Assembly (NCBI GenBank): GCA_001949185.1
Contig: BDGG01000009.1
Location: forward strand, 1,051,347-1,115,346
Source of the DNA: Ramazzottius varieornatus
Lineage: Eukaryota; Tardigrada; Eutardigrada; Parachela; Ramazzottiidae
Length of the DNA: 64,000 bases
Direction: 5' to 3'
In this document: one piece after another, positions 21,920-37,523 of the stretch
Position numbering within the stretch: position 1 is the first letter of the stretch
Layout: each line of letters begins with the position of its first letter
Program-made: the position numbers and the translations under genes
Notes under the pieces: generated by a model
Databases searched by the model: none
Seen by the model: the letters and a program-made list of their open reading frames with translations, nothing else
What the model was told of the DNA's origin: nothing

Positions 21920-24900
21920 TCACGTATGGCTCTTCGCTGTCGTTGCCGTTATTACACAAGCATTGCCAATCTTATGACGGCGCTTTGCATAAATTAAAAC
22001 AACATCCAAATGAAAGACACCAGGAACGAACATTACAATTTGATATGTCAGAAGGCGTTTTTGATCCGCTTCGAAATCCAGGACGTGATCAAACGTCCCA
22101 CCGATCAGTCCCACCGTTGGACCTACAACAATACATACAAAGACTCCAAACCCAAAAGACCCGGACAGCTTTTACAAGCAACTGCATACACCTAACTATT
22201 GGTTTTTTGGAGACAAATGTATGCAGGTATCTGAAACACTGAATGGAACCGAATGTACGCAGGTACTTGAAACACAGAGTTAATACAATGTACTGCGTCC
22301 GTCACGGACCTGCATACGTACTGTGAACGGAAAGGCTGGTAGCCGTGATGCTATTCCGCTCATGCGATTCTTCTCTAAACTCCAAATCCACTTTGAGACC
22401 ACCTCGTAAAGGTGAGCTAAATCGGTTTGTCAACTCAACGTCGAGATTGAAATACTCCCCGACTTGGACTGAACAGCCCAGTCCAAGGTACATCTTGTCC
22501 TTGCGGAACTTAGCAAGAACTGGTGGCAGGCTGACGACGTCGATTTCATGGTCTTTCCACATCAGGTCACCGATCCAGCAGTGTCCTCTGGCGTCCTTGT
22601 CCACAAACTTCCAGGTCAACTGGACGTCCTGTGCCATCCGATCGCGAACCTGTTCTTGGAGGGTCGCGTCAGGCTTCACGGGGATCTTGCCTGTTAGAGC
22701 AGGTACTCGTGCTCGATCCTTCCCGATGATCAGCATCTTCTTCTCCGGTGGATAGAAAACCTCAATCTCCTCATCAGTCCGATTCTCTAAAAAGACAGTA
22801 AAGTTTGTTAAATAATATTTACCATTTGGGAGGTCAGTCGGTAAAGAAGACGCACAAGATTGACATCTCAAGTGGCTGAAGAGTGTGCGCCACTTGGGAA
22901 AACTCAACAAGCTTATTTTCCCAAGTGGCGCAAGTTTTCAGCTTTGTTGGCTGAGAGAGTGCGTCACTTGAGAAAACGATCTTGGACATTTTGTTCACCG
23001 GTTCCCCGCATTTTTGCTCTCGGTTGCGTCCATACTTACCAAAGTCCACCACCAGAAAAAAATGTTCAGAGTCATCGTCTGCTAAAATACTGCATTCCCG
23101 TATCATAACAGATGGTAGCACTTCCACGAAAAAAGCTACGGACAGAAGACGGTAAAAATCCTTCAGAAGGCCTGGTCCGCCAGAGTAGTCTATCCGGACG
23201 ATGAACTGAAATGACTGCGGTCCACCGGCTGGATCTTCGGGTTTGACGAGGAAGCTCATGGCTGCCCAGATATCCAGTTCAACCTCCGCTATAGCGCCTG
23301 GCTTGATGGGAAGCGCAGAAGCTAGCTTGGTCGAGTCGAAGGAGATGCATCGTTCAGCCAGCTGTTCGTCTGCACAGGACACGAGGACGCTCAGGCTTTC
23401 CACGAGCTCCTTCCCGATGTTGGAGAGCCTGACTGTGCACTTCCCCCTGCCAACCCAAAAAAAAATAAAACCAACAACCATTAACAAGATCTTCGGTATA
23501 CAGCGTGATACAAAACCAAATCGAAACATCGATTCGACGTGTTGGATAATTGTTTTCAGAATTCCACCACGCACCTACATACTCTATGAGAGTGACAGTC
23601 ATTGGGTCGTGGCATGCCAGTCGTTATCGCTTCATTTGAATAAAGACCACACTTTTACAGATGCGACAGCCACCTGCATACCAGAACCCAGGAAAAGTTG
23701 CCGCAAGTGCCCAACGCAGGTACGTGATAGAGATAAAGAGATAGTACTAATAAAGATCAAGAGATAGTACTAATAAAAAGCAGATAATTCTGATCTTTAC
23801 CGTTGGCCATTGTAAAGGAGGATGTTCGCGGTGGTCACCACCGGTTCTTCAAACTCTACTATCTTGTCACACAGAGGCAAAGACGTTTCCACTTTCAGTT
23901 GAGGTAGGCTAGGTGCCACCCTAACCGCCTTTGGTATGGAACGACCGCTAAGATGGCTTAATTCCGACAGTAGACACCTGTTCTCCATCCCGAATACCTG
24001 ATACGAGTATCCCAGTATACTCAAAGTACCAGCTTCGAGGGGGATGCCGTTGATCAGGACAGGCAGGTAGTGGTTGGTCAGTGCCGGAAGGACCATGGAC
24101 GCCTTTGCTGCTTCAAAAGGCGTGTTCTCAGTCACTATTGTCAGGTTGTCCACTTTCAGTTCTCTCGGGAGAAAGTTGGTGAGGTGCAGGCTGATAGCGC
24201 AAGGCTCTTTCGCCACCCACATGAAGTTGGCTTCATCAGCGGTTAGCGCGGCAGCAGCTAACGACGAAGCACTTTTGATGGGCGTGTAGAGGAAAGGCCC
24301 ACTGATACCTGGAAAAGTAGACCATGTAACAGCATGAAAACGCGATAAACGAACTGTACGAGATCAAGCTTCCACCCAGCAGCAACGGAAACGCACGTCA
24401 CATGAGAAAACTATCAGAATCCGAGATCGTCTTCCCCAAGTGGCGCAAACACCCAGCCAATAACATGGCGCAAACACCCAGCGCCACTTAAGGAACCAAT
24501 GCGTTTGTCGGCCTTTCACCAAAGTAAACATACCTCGGGCTAGCTTGGGTCTTTGTAATGGTTGAAGGTGAACCGGTAAAGGTAAGACGAAGAATTCGTG
24601 GACGAATGGAATTTTGGTTAACGTTATCACAGCTAGCTTCAGTCCAGGTGTACTGGTCAGTACTTCGCCTTTCGGAGGACCGCTTTGACTCATCAGTTCA
24701 TTCAGCGTTCTTATCAAGTCTTCCTTTTCACCGGACGACAGGACTTCCACGAACCGTTCAAGAATGATGAGAAGTATCCTTTTGTACACCTACAGGACCA
24801 AGAGTTCGGAGAACCATTCCAAAAGAGACGGTATGATATGTGGAGTTAGACCTACTTCCGGTTGGGCTCGGCAAGTTGTCGCCAATTTCAACATGACTTG

Positions 24901-27055
24901 AGCCTGGAGTTCTGGCCATCCTCGGCCGTTTGTAGTTCTGTTGGACAAGGCTAAATCGTACGACGGTAGTGACATCATGGTCAGTTCGTAGGCTCTGAGG
25001 AAGTCGGAGGGAGAAATGTTGGGACCGACGTATCGATCGGCGGCTAGGAGACGAAATAGCGCTGCCTGACGGTGAAACCCTATCCCTTCGTACACAGAGG
25101 CCACCGTTAGAAATCTGTCTATTCCTTCCGAGGAGTTTGCGGGAAGGTTGTTCATCTTCACGAAGATCGCCTGCCGTAAACCTATCATCGAAGAAAACTT
25201 TACACAAGTTCCGAAGCAAAGTTAAGTACTTGGCAAACAAACTCGACAAGATGGTTTTCACAAGTGGCGCACATTTACAGTGTTTTGGCTGAAATTGTCC
25301 GCCACTTAGAGAAGTCGTTTTTCCAAGTGGCGCACAGTTCCAGCCATTAACGCTGTATACGCGAGTTACTTGGGAAAAAACGGTCTTTTCAAGGTCGTTT
25401 GCCTCGACAAGACCCAATTTTTATTTGAACTAGTTACTGAGAAACTTGCAACTACCTTTGTGACCGAGGATTTTGTCTCCGAGGAAGATGAAAAGTCTGG
25501 CCGACTTCAGGCTGACTTCCATCTCGAACTGCCCCAGCTCCATGCTGGAATAGTGTGCCGCCGCCTGACGAAGCTTGTCGTATATTGCATCGGACAGCAG
25601 GCAGGACTTCCGATCCTTGCTTTGTTCCAGTAAGTTCATGTTGAACCCGTTGACGAGGTACCCGTTGAGACTTGCCGCTTTGGCTTTGGTGAGTATTATC
25701 CTTCTTTTCGAGTCGTCCATCGCGGTGAGCTTGAGCGCTAACTGTGGATCGGCAGCCGGAAGCACACACCAGGATGCAGCAGCCCATCCTTCCAACGCCG
25801 TACCTGCCCAACAGGAAACATAACTTAGATTTTTACCCCTGTTCTACTCTGGACGAAGTTAAAGGGACCTACGTTAGACAAGAAAACTGGACAACATCGA
25901 TTTTTCAAGTGGCGCACCCTTTCACACAATAACGCTGCAAAAGCGCGCTACTTGGGAAAGCAATCAAACTCGCCAGGGTAGTTTTCCCAGGCGGCGCACG
26001 TTTTCAGCTAAATAACACTGCAGACATGTATCACTTGAGGACACAACCTTGTCGGGAATGTTTGCCGAGCTCCCTAGTGTCTTACCTAGCTGAAGGAAGT
26101 CTTTCACGGACTGGAGTGTGTCTACAGCTTGAGCAAAATGTTGGCAAGCCGGATAAGAAAGTCCAGCTAAGAGGAGCCATTCCGCGTACGTCTTCCGCAT
26201 CCAACCCAGCTTTCTCTTCTTTTGAGCACTGCTACCCAGTTCAAACTTGAAGCCTTCCTTCCTGGAATGGTCCATCTTGTCGAGTGAGGGGTTTGAGCCT
26301 TTCCAGTCCTTCTCATGCTTCTCTGGTGCAGTGGGCGGTCTCTTCTGCTCCAGGTGAGAAAACAACGCTAGCAGGTACTCTTCCATCACTTCGGAGACTG
26401 TTTTGAGCAAGAACTCATTGAGCACGATCTCGATGTACGTCTTAGCGAACGTCGGAGATGCCGGAGAGACTGGTGGCTTGTTCAGGTTGTTCTCGGAGGC
26501 CGACTTCTGCACTGGTCGAACGTTCAACAGCAACTCGCTTAGTCTCCCTTTATCTGTGAAACCATTGCTAAACTGAATGTGCTCCGCAGGTTTGCCAGCT
26601 TTATGAGTGGAATGGGAAGCACCATCCACGGTGTGCTTGCCGTTTGCTGCAGGAACAGGTTTGCTGCCATCTTCACTTCGAAAGACTAGGCAGCGTGATT
26701 CCAGCACGGACTGCTCGTACTGGGTGAGGTATTTGGCATATGAGTCTAACAAGTCCCGCTTCTGAGTATCTTGGTCAACGGTGGGGTCTGCGACGGCTAT
26801 GCATATCAGGCCAAAGACCCTGCGAAAGACTTGTAGGTCCGTGCGTTCCAGCTTGACAGACTGGCGCGTCTGGTAGCGGAAGTGGACTTCGCGTGGAGTG
26901 TTCTCGAAGCATAGTTGCTGGTAGTAGCTGACTGCGTCGATGATGCTCGTCCACAGGGATGAGGGGGCTACATTCCGCCCGCACTGTAGCGGGTGGATGG
27001 CTATGAGAATTCCGCGGTTGTCTTCGATGGTGCATTGGAAGTCGGGGAGGGACAT
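21920..27055 (-). CDS. TRAPPC9: TRAPPC9 / Trs120 subunit of the TRAPPII vesicle-tethering complex
   Basis: Exons on the minus strand: 27055-26086, 25803-25456, 25181-24856, 24789-24534, 24308-23801, 23446-23040, 22786-22322, 22122-21920; 1160 aa, close to the roughly 1150 aa usual in animals. The ATG at 27055 gives MSLPDFQC, as in TRAPPC9 N-termini (MSVPDY). Shared strings include VVGLI-like VFGLICIAV, LQLGTALEGW, LNGIP-like VLINGIPLEAGTLSILGY, YSGGPGLLKDFYR and VEVLPSV. TRAPPII activates Rab GTPases on late Golgi membranes. The last exon was recovered from its similarity to the family C-terminus (YQIVMFVPGVFHLDVVLIY). Its upstream intron begins inside a CTGCATAC repeat. Confidence 0.92.
22176..22322. 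repeat. CTGCATAC/GTATGCAG repeat spanning the TRAPPC9 last-intron donor
   Basis: Arms ACTGCATACACC, TGTATGCAGGTATCTGAAAC, TGTACGCAGGTACTTGAAAC and GGACCTGCATACGTACTG. On the minus strand the last arm reads CACA|GTACGTATGCAGG, which is the 5' splice site of the last TRAPPC9 intron. Confidence 0.75.
22856..23005. repeat. Palindromic GTGGCGCAC element, two units
   Basis: A first unit with shortened left arm (about 22868-22900) and a full hairpin at about 22919-22972. TRAPPC9 intron 22787-23039. Confidence 0.8.
23670..23780. repeat. CTGCATAC repeat half plus a short tandem duplication
   Basis: CACCTGCATACC and a decayed partner GCAGGTACGTGA lie at 23670-23733. Then a 21-base unit, AGAGATAGTACTAATAAAGATC, appears twice at 23738-23778. 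TRAPPC9 intron 23447-23800. Confidence 0.55.
24363..24515. repeat. Palindromic GTGGCGCAC element, rearranged
   Basis: Partial units followed by CCCAAGTGGCGCAAACACCCAG and a second, internal ATGGCGCAAACACCCAG, before CGCCACTTA. It looks like a local duplication inside one hairpin. TRAPPC9 intron 24309-24533. Confidence 0.7.
25230..25415. repeat. Palindromic GTGGCGCAC element, two units
   Basis: Hairpins at about 25259-25309 and 25321-25376, flanked by TTGGCAAACAAACTCGACAAG and GGTCGTTTGCC. TRAPPC9 intron 25182-25455. Confidence 0.8.
25890..26074. repeat. Palindromic GTGGCGCAC element, two units
   Basis: Hairpins at about 25906-25958 and 25986-26040, ending with TTTGCCGAGCTCCC. TRAPPC9 intron 25804-26085. 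Confidence 0.8.
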
Positions 27056-27805
27056 CTCTAGCTCTTTAACGTCAGACACGATTAGCCTATATTAGATTAA
27101 TATCGGTCACGTCCCAATCCATGTACGCTTTGCGCTACATCTAATGACCAACATACCTCAATCAGACATCATCATTGCAGGTTGTAGATGCTGTTACGTA
27201 TTCCACGCTCCATAGCTTCCAAGGTCCAGAATGCCTGTACGATTTGTCATTAAACAATCGATGATTTCCAATCACATAATTATGTGAGGTGTCCCGTCAG
27301 TCCTGTGCGGTTATCCTTCTAATTCGGCAAGCTTTGCGATCTGACAGCTATGTCTTACGCAACTCCGTCAGCTTCAAGTTTATGCCAAAAGATCTACCTG
27401 ATGAGAGACACGAGTCCAGATCAAACGTCTGGAGAATGAGGAGCAAATCCTCTGTAATACGGTAATACCTGGTTCGATTAATCGTGTTTACGCAAAATCA
27501 ACAATCAAAGATGGTGGAATGAATGGGGAAATTGCGAAACTTTGTCCTGATGGTCTATCAACCACACTTCAAAATCTGTTCGCTGATTGAACGTTCAACA
27601 GAACCAATGCGAGCAGAATCCGCAAACTCCCTTATTTTTTTCTCAAAAAATTTTGAAGTATTCCAATTTTTTTATGTTCTTCAGCGAAGGAACTGCGTCT
27701 CCGGCTGCAAACCGTGTGTCTAAGCCAGTCTAAGCTGCCTCCGCATCGGATCTACACCGTATCCCGTGAGCTAGACCTGTGTGCGGGAGGAAGACCGAAA
27801 GGTGC
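27056..27805. other. Divergent 5' region of TRAPPC9 (-) and TGS1 (+)
   Basis: About 750 bp expected to hold both promoters. It contains no repeat of the main families. The open frame at 27523-27723 lacks domain support. Confidence 0.5.
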
Positions 27806-32170
<4,365 letters not shown>

Positions 32171-32230
32171 GAAAGTTTCTTTGCATATTTTTTTGGCATT
32201 TCAAGAGAAATATCACATGAAGAAATTCAT

Positions 32231-34236
32231 TCAGCCCTTTTGTTTCCGCGACCTAAGAACTTCTGCTGGCTTGCCAGCCAGTTGATTGTCCATTTTCAAA
32301 TCTTGCGATATGGCTGGAATATCAAGATCCAAATAAAAATCTTCATTGAGACAACGGATGGTTTTCAGCGTGTCGTTGTAGACCTGCGGCGGAAGATTCA
32401 CAGTAGAAAGCTTGAAGAATGCAGATACTGTTTCTGTTGGAACGGTACCTTGGTCATTTTGGTGACGGATTGCTTTAGGTCGTTCTTCAGGGTTAGGTTC
32501 TTAAGGCATTCTTGTTCTAGCATCTCGATATGATCCAAGGCCTCTTCGGCAGGTATGTGCCCTTGCGAAGCCATGTGGCGTATTTCCGCTTTTAGTCTGC
32601 TGAGCTCCCTGTTGAGGTGGAATGTTTTGTTGCGGACCATGCTGGCCTCCAGACCAACAATATGCTTGGCTTCTTCTGCTGCCGAAACGTAATTCGCTCG
32701 ACTGGACTTCACATTCGCTTGGAGCTGTGACCAATACAATCACGGTAAAGATTACGAACTTACTATACTGGAGATTAGAAGAAAACAGCATATCAAAGAG
32801 CGCTGCTAATACACTCATCAGTAGAATCGTTCTCCCCAAGTGGCGCATGTTTGCAGTATTATTGGCCGGAAGTGTGCGCCACTTAGGAACACGATCTGAG
32901 TGGATTTATTTGCCGACGTAGCAATGACACTACCATTTGACATTCCGATTCGAGTTCAGCGATTTCGCGTTGCAGTGTGGTTCTCTCGTTTTTCAAAAGG
33001 GTGATCTCTCTGTTCACCCGAGCAAATGCGGCTTGGTCCTTGCTGAAGAGCTCGACCTGTTTGCGGAGTTCGCCGAGCTGCTGTTGGCGCTTTTGCATTG
33101 GCTGGTGGAACCTCTTGTTGCGAGCTTGCGTTTCGCGGAGACGCTGCGCCAGGTTATTGATGTGTTGTTTGACAGCAGACGACTGTCCTCGAAGGTCTTG
33201 GATCAGTGATAGATTGTGGTATGTCAGTTCCTGATAGTAACGCTTGACATCATGGAAGTTCCGCTCGAAGTTGACTTGCAGGTGGTGCATGCTGGTCAGA
33301 CGGTGCTGATCAGCCTTGCGACAACACGTTTCCAAGTCGGTGGCAGCTTCCTCCCACGCTTCTTCCCTCTCTCGTCGGAAATACTGTCGTCGATCTTCGA
33401 GAGCTTCCACAAAATTTTGCCGAACCTCTTGGCTTTCCAAATCCAGTTTCTAAAAAAGCCTCATTGTTAATCCGATATTTGAACGGAGGCACAGAGGAGG
33501 ACGAACCCACATGGCTGAGCTCTTTGATGCTCTGAGCGGCAGCTCGGCGTTCTTCCGTCGTTTCTTTTTGGAGCCTTTCTGCTTGGGCGCGCAGCTCTTC
33601 CCTTTTACGAGCTGTTGCCGTTGCCAGTGCGAGGCTGACTCTATCCTGTGCGCGTTCTTCAACTTCGATTTCTCTACTTTGCTCGTACCTCAAGTGTCTT
33701 GCTCGTTGCTGGTTGACCTGTCCATCGAAGTCATCATACAGGGAGACGGCGTGGGTTGGGCAAACTGATTATTAATGTGACATACTTTTTGTTCCAAGTG
33801 CTGACTTTCCTTTACTTTATCGATGTCTTTGTGCGTGGAAAGGAACCTGGCTTCATTTTGCACCAGTTCGTCGCGCGCCACTTCCAGCTGCCGGAAAAAG
33901 AGGTCTCGTTCCTGTTCTTCCAATGCTCGCTGCTTCTTGAGACTGTAGAGTTCTTTCACCCGCTCAATAATGTTCTTCACAATCTGCAGTATAATGTTTT
34001 GAAGATTGAACGGCTGTACTGTATACACAGTATATGAACTGAATATATGTCTTCTGAATTGAATTAGGAAAAACATCTCGCCATCTCAAAGGTGCTTGTT
34101 TGGGCCATACGCCAAACTACAGGTAACAAGACAGTAATCGGTATGGGCTTCCAAGTTTTGGTACCTGATCGTCGGTCATCGCTAGACCATCTGCTGCGTC
34201 CGTGTTCGAACTAGAAATCCCCTCCTCGGTGGACAT
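32231..34236 (-). CDS. GAS8: GAS8 / dynein regulatory complex subunit 4 (ciliary coiled-coil protein)
   Basis: Exons on the minus strand: 34236-34165, 33983-33786, 33717-33511, 33449-32934, 32724-32449, 32383-32231; 473 aa, matching the usual length of about 478. It is coiled coil almost throughout. The family core is clear in FHDVKRYYQELTYHNLSLI, followed by LRETQARNKRFHQPMQK (compare NKRLADPLQKA in GAS8). The end, NDTLKTIRCLNEDFYLDLDIP, matches the GAS8 C-terminal region. GAS8/DRC4 is a structural subunit of the nexin-dynein regulatory complex on axonemal microtubules. Its presence implies motile cilia or sperm flagella in the organism. It is convergent with TGS1. Confidence 0.9.
32820..32923. 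repeat. Palindromic GTGGCGCAC element, one unit
   Basis: Arms CCCAAGTGGCGCATG and GTGCGCCACTTAGG, right flank TTTGCCGACGT. GAS8 intron 32725-32933. Confidence 0.85.
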
Positions 34237-34504
34237 TGTGTGTGGAGTAGGAGAAGAATAAATCAGTCGTTAATAATAAGCCGTGGTGAGTAAGGAGTAG
34301 CAAAGTATCGACCACGCATTAACCAAGAAGTGTTCGGATCGCGATCAACGCTTAATTGCACAACCTTCCTCGTAGTTAGGAATACGCAGGAAGATTAAAG
34401 AGAGAACTGGAAAAAAAATTACTAGCATCATTCGGTCCGTCGCTCTGAAACTCGTCGGGCAGCTCTTGCCCAGCAACTTTCTTTGTGGACTTCAGGACTT
34501 AGGA

Positions 34505-35068
34505 ATGGCTGTCGAATTGAAAGAGTTCGCGAGTCTTGACCACCGGTCATTTCAAGCCCGGTGGCGCTACCATGCGGTAATTACATCTGACACACCCTTA
34601 CATCACATCACATCACATCACATCACATCACCTTTGTTTATTCACACATTACCTACTGACTGACAATCTGTCATGAGTTACAGCTGGTTACAGTATGCCT
34701 CTTCTCAAAGTGTCAAAGACTCAAAGATGAAAGATCTCATCATTCTGCTGCAGGTTACTCGTTCTGATTACAGGTTCTACCCCGGGGAAGCAGGAGGGAT
34801 CGAGGGGAGAATGTCGAGCACCAGCGAAATCGATCAGCTGATCTTTGGTCTACTCTCCAATCGAGCAGCGGGGAAGACAATCTGCCCGTCGGAAGTGGCG
34901 CGAGCAATGTCCAAGGTGGAAGCAGAATGGCGCGCACTGATGGACCCTGTACGCCAAAGAGCCAACGAACTGGCGGACGAAGGAAGACTTCAAGTCACGC
35001 AGCACGGAGAAGTCGTGGATGGCAGAAGGGCAAGGGGACCCATTCGACTTCGACTACCACCAGACTGA
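34505..35068 (+). CDS. DUF3253-like small protein (winged-helix-like, bacterial type)
   Basis: Exons: 34505-34576 and 34754-35068; 128 aa. The second exon holds the whole domain: an N-terminal helix IDQLIFGLL, then AGKTICPSEVARAM, WRALMDPVRQRANELADEGR, LQVTQHGEVVDG and ARGPIRLRL. This pattern is that of DUF3253 proteins, which are known mainly from bacteria and have no assigned function. The fold is thought to be winged-helix-like. The first exon (MAVELKEFASLDHRSF) joins in frame through a GCG|GTAATT donor but has no family support, so the start could instead be the ATG at 34811. The intron contains a (CATCA)6 microsatellite. Having an intron argues against contamination. The 3' end is 41 bp from the convergent gene at 35109. 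Confidence 0.75.
34601..34630. repeat. Microsatellite (CATCA)6
   Basis: Six perfect CATCA units in the intron of the DUF3253-like gene. Confidence 0.95.
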
Positions 35069-35108
35069 CGTTCAACAAAGACATAACAAGCAAGATGTGT
35101 TCAGCGCG

Positions 35109-36599
35109 TTACGATAAAGAAACATTGTCTGCGTTTAAACTATGGCTGAATATGGCTCGAGGGGAGTCCTGAGGACCGATGGGCGTTAGAGGAATGTCGG
35201 TGTGATGTCTTGTGCGAGGCGGAATGTCTGTTCCAGTCGAAGTTATCGAGGTAACGCTTCTTCGTTCATCTTGCATTACAGCGATATTCGAACCTTCTCT
35301 CTGTATAATCTCTCGTATGCTTTCAGAACGAAATATCTGCTCGTAGCTCGGTGGAGGGTGCTCGGTGTGTTCCAGCTGTCGAGAAGGGATGATTTCGCCG
35401 TCAGACGAATAGTCAACAACGATGTGGAAATCGAAGCCTTCTGGCACTGATGGCGAAGAACACAGTCGGTACAGAACCAAAGTGATTTCCACCAGGCAGA
35501 AACAGAACTCAACTACAAGAAAAGACAATACGTTTATAGTTGCTTGGATAGTCCGAGAGTATACTGAAATTGATGTAAATTGGGATCTTGGTCACAGGCC
35601 AAACAAACTCGACTGCAAGGTCGTTTTCCCAAGTGGCGCATCCTTCCAGTTAATGACACCAGAACCTTGCGTCACTCGGGAAAGCAATCAAACTCTACAC
35701 GTTCGTTCGTTCGAAGTGGCGCACGCTTTCAGCCATCGACACCGAGAAGTGCGCCACTTAAGAAAAGAATCTTGTCGAGTTTATTTATCGAGCTCCTCAA
35801 TTTCTGATCAACGTTCCAAATTTTGTTTAGTTAGTATGCGATTTTTTCGAGTTCTTTGAACCTGCTCCAAGAAGAGATAATATTCCGTGTTGCCACTCCG
35901 GTAGAATATTGAGATTGCCATAGACTGCATGCACGGCGCACAGCGAGGCGGCTGAGAAGCCGGAAACAAAACAGAAAACAATGTACACGTAAAGCCAGCT
36001 CCTCATGTTCTTCGGCGATAGATCGGGATGGGTCGCGTAACTTCCCACCAAGCAAGTAACAAAAAACATGCTGCCTGTCCATGCTCCGATGCCGCCACGG
36101 CCGTACCAGTTGAAATCGGAAGACTTGCTCGCCAGCTGCGTCAAAACACTGCAACCAAACAAGAGCGGTCAGAATTCGAGCTCGGCGAGATCGTTCTTTC
36201 GAGTAGCGCGATTTTACAGACTTAGTAGTTAGAAGCGTGCGTCACTTGGAAAAACGATCGTACTCGAGAAGACTGTTTCCCCAGTTGGCGCATTTGGGAT
36301 GTTATTGGTTCAGAGCGTGCGCCACTTGGTGAAACTATTGTCGGGTAGTTTGCCGAGCTTACAAATATGTTCTTTGAAATCTGGTTATGTATTTTTGGTT
36401 GTGTCGAAAGTAATCGTCAACCTGTATACCAAAATAAACCGACGAGGGAATGCAGTCCAGTATGGCAGCGTATAGAATCGCGGAAGCCGAGGTGCAGAGG
36501 ATCGACCCAATGTTCCTGGTGTGAGCAAGGTCCGGGAGTAATATGAAGAACTAAATCGCCGTCTTCTGTTGGAATAACAAAGTTGTTGGTCCGAGGCAT
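35109..36599 (-). CDS. Multi-pass membrane protein with cytoplasmic PPxY motif, function unknown
   Basis: Exons on the minus strand: 36599-36430, 36148-35862, 35512-35109; 286 aa if the ATG at 36599 is the start. Hydrophobic segments are GLHSLVGLFCVLTQLA, GAWTGSMFFVTCLVGSYA, LYVYIVFCFVSGFSAASLCAV and LLGAVEFCFCLVEITLVLY, giving a four-helix topology. The tail is about 90 residues and carries PPPSYEQIF, a PPxY ligand for WW-domain ubiquitin ligases, followed by a Ser/Thr/Pro-rich end. The layout recalls MARVEL or CD20-like four-helix proteins, but I do not recognise the family. Reading phase fixes the donor TTTTG|GTATAC at 36430. An upstream exon is possible, because the open frame continues past the ATG. 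Confidence 0.65.
35597..35795. repeat. Palindromic GTGGCGCAC element, two units with outer arms
   Basis: Left flank GGCCAAACAAACTCGACTGC, hairpins at about 35628-35683 and 35713-35762, right flank CTTGTCGAGTTTATTTATCGAGCTCC. Intron 35513-35861. Confidence 0.85.
36167..36361. repeat. Palindromic GTGGCGCAC element, two units with GAGCTC outer arms
   Basis: Outer arms GAGCTCGGCGAGATCG and TTTGCCGAGCTT; hairpins at about 36199-36250 and 36281-36332. Intron 36149-36429. Confidence 0.8.
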
Positions 36600-37523
36600 C
36601 ACAGACTTCGGCAGCTCAAAGGTCAGGGAAGTGCTGGTGAGACTGGAATATTCGGTGAATGGTTAGCTTTGTAAACTGAGATATTACAAGTGAATAAGAC
36701 GGGTCTTCTGTGGGGTGGTCAGGTTCCTTGCTGGAAGCCATCCTGATATCAGTGCAAGTACATCACACCATGCGGAACACTGGATTAGAAATAGTCACGC
36801 TGACGACAGCCATTGGGATGCTGAAGCCGCTCAAGGTCACTACTGAAGTATTCTATGATACAAACGCCGAATATCCAAAGGCTCCTCCTTACGCAACGCA
36901 CAAAAGGAAATTGATAAGTTGTTCGGGGTTCCTCGTCGTTCTGAACGATTCCTCGCCTCGCGATGAATTTCGTACCTCGCTTTTCCTTTTTCAAAAAGGA
37001 GCACTTTGAATATTGTCAAAGAAAGTTTCGTTTTCAAGACTTGATTGCTTGTTTCAGATCAGTTTCCACTTCTTTGGTCAGGTCGAGTGGGAAGGCGGCA
37101 GATCTGACAGACAGACGGTTCGCAGTCAACAAAAAACAGGGTTCCCACGTATCGCTCTATCATTCTCCTCTGCTCTTTCCGTTTTCCCTTTCCCCCTATA
37201 TCGTGGGTTGATCTGCCTCGAGTCTGAAGAACCAGCCAGTCAGAAAGTGTACGAGTCGCCGAGTACTGATAAGGAGCACCGGTCCCAAGCTCTAGTGGCC
37301 GTCCGTGCTGTCTGGCCCTCTTTCTATCAGCCATCTTTTATGGGCACTCCTCCAGCCGCAAATCACCTTTTGATGCAATGCTTTCTCCACCTTGTTCTTT
37401 CCAATATCAATATTCAATCAAAAGGCCAGAGTTTGTTCTTCTTTTCCTTGTGGAAATCTACAATCTTTCTCTGTAAATTGGTTCTTGACAGTACTTGAGA
37501 GTTGGAGTTGATTTCTTGGTGCG
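36600..37523. other. Divergent 5' region of two multi-pass membrane-protein genes
   Basis: About 920 bp with no supported coding exon and no main-family repeat. Both promoters are expected here. A possible upstream exon of the minus-strand gene (after an ATG near 36742) would not join in phase. Confidence 0.45.

Noticed and set aside
24790..24855. TRAPPC9 residues VGLTPHIIPSLLEWFSELLVL as coding
   Set aside because: That stretch ends in a stop. A donor GTAGGT and an acceptor TGTAG bound it exactly, and removal restores alignment to the family.
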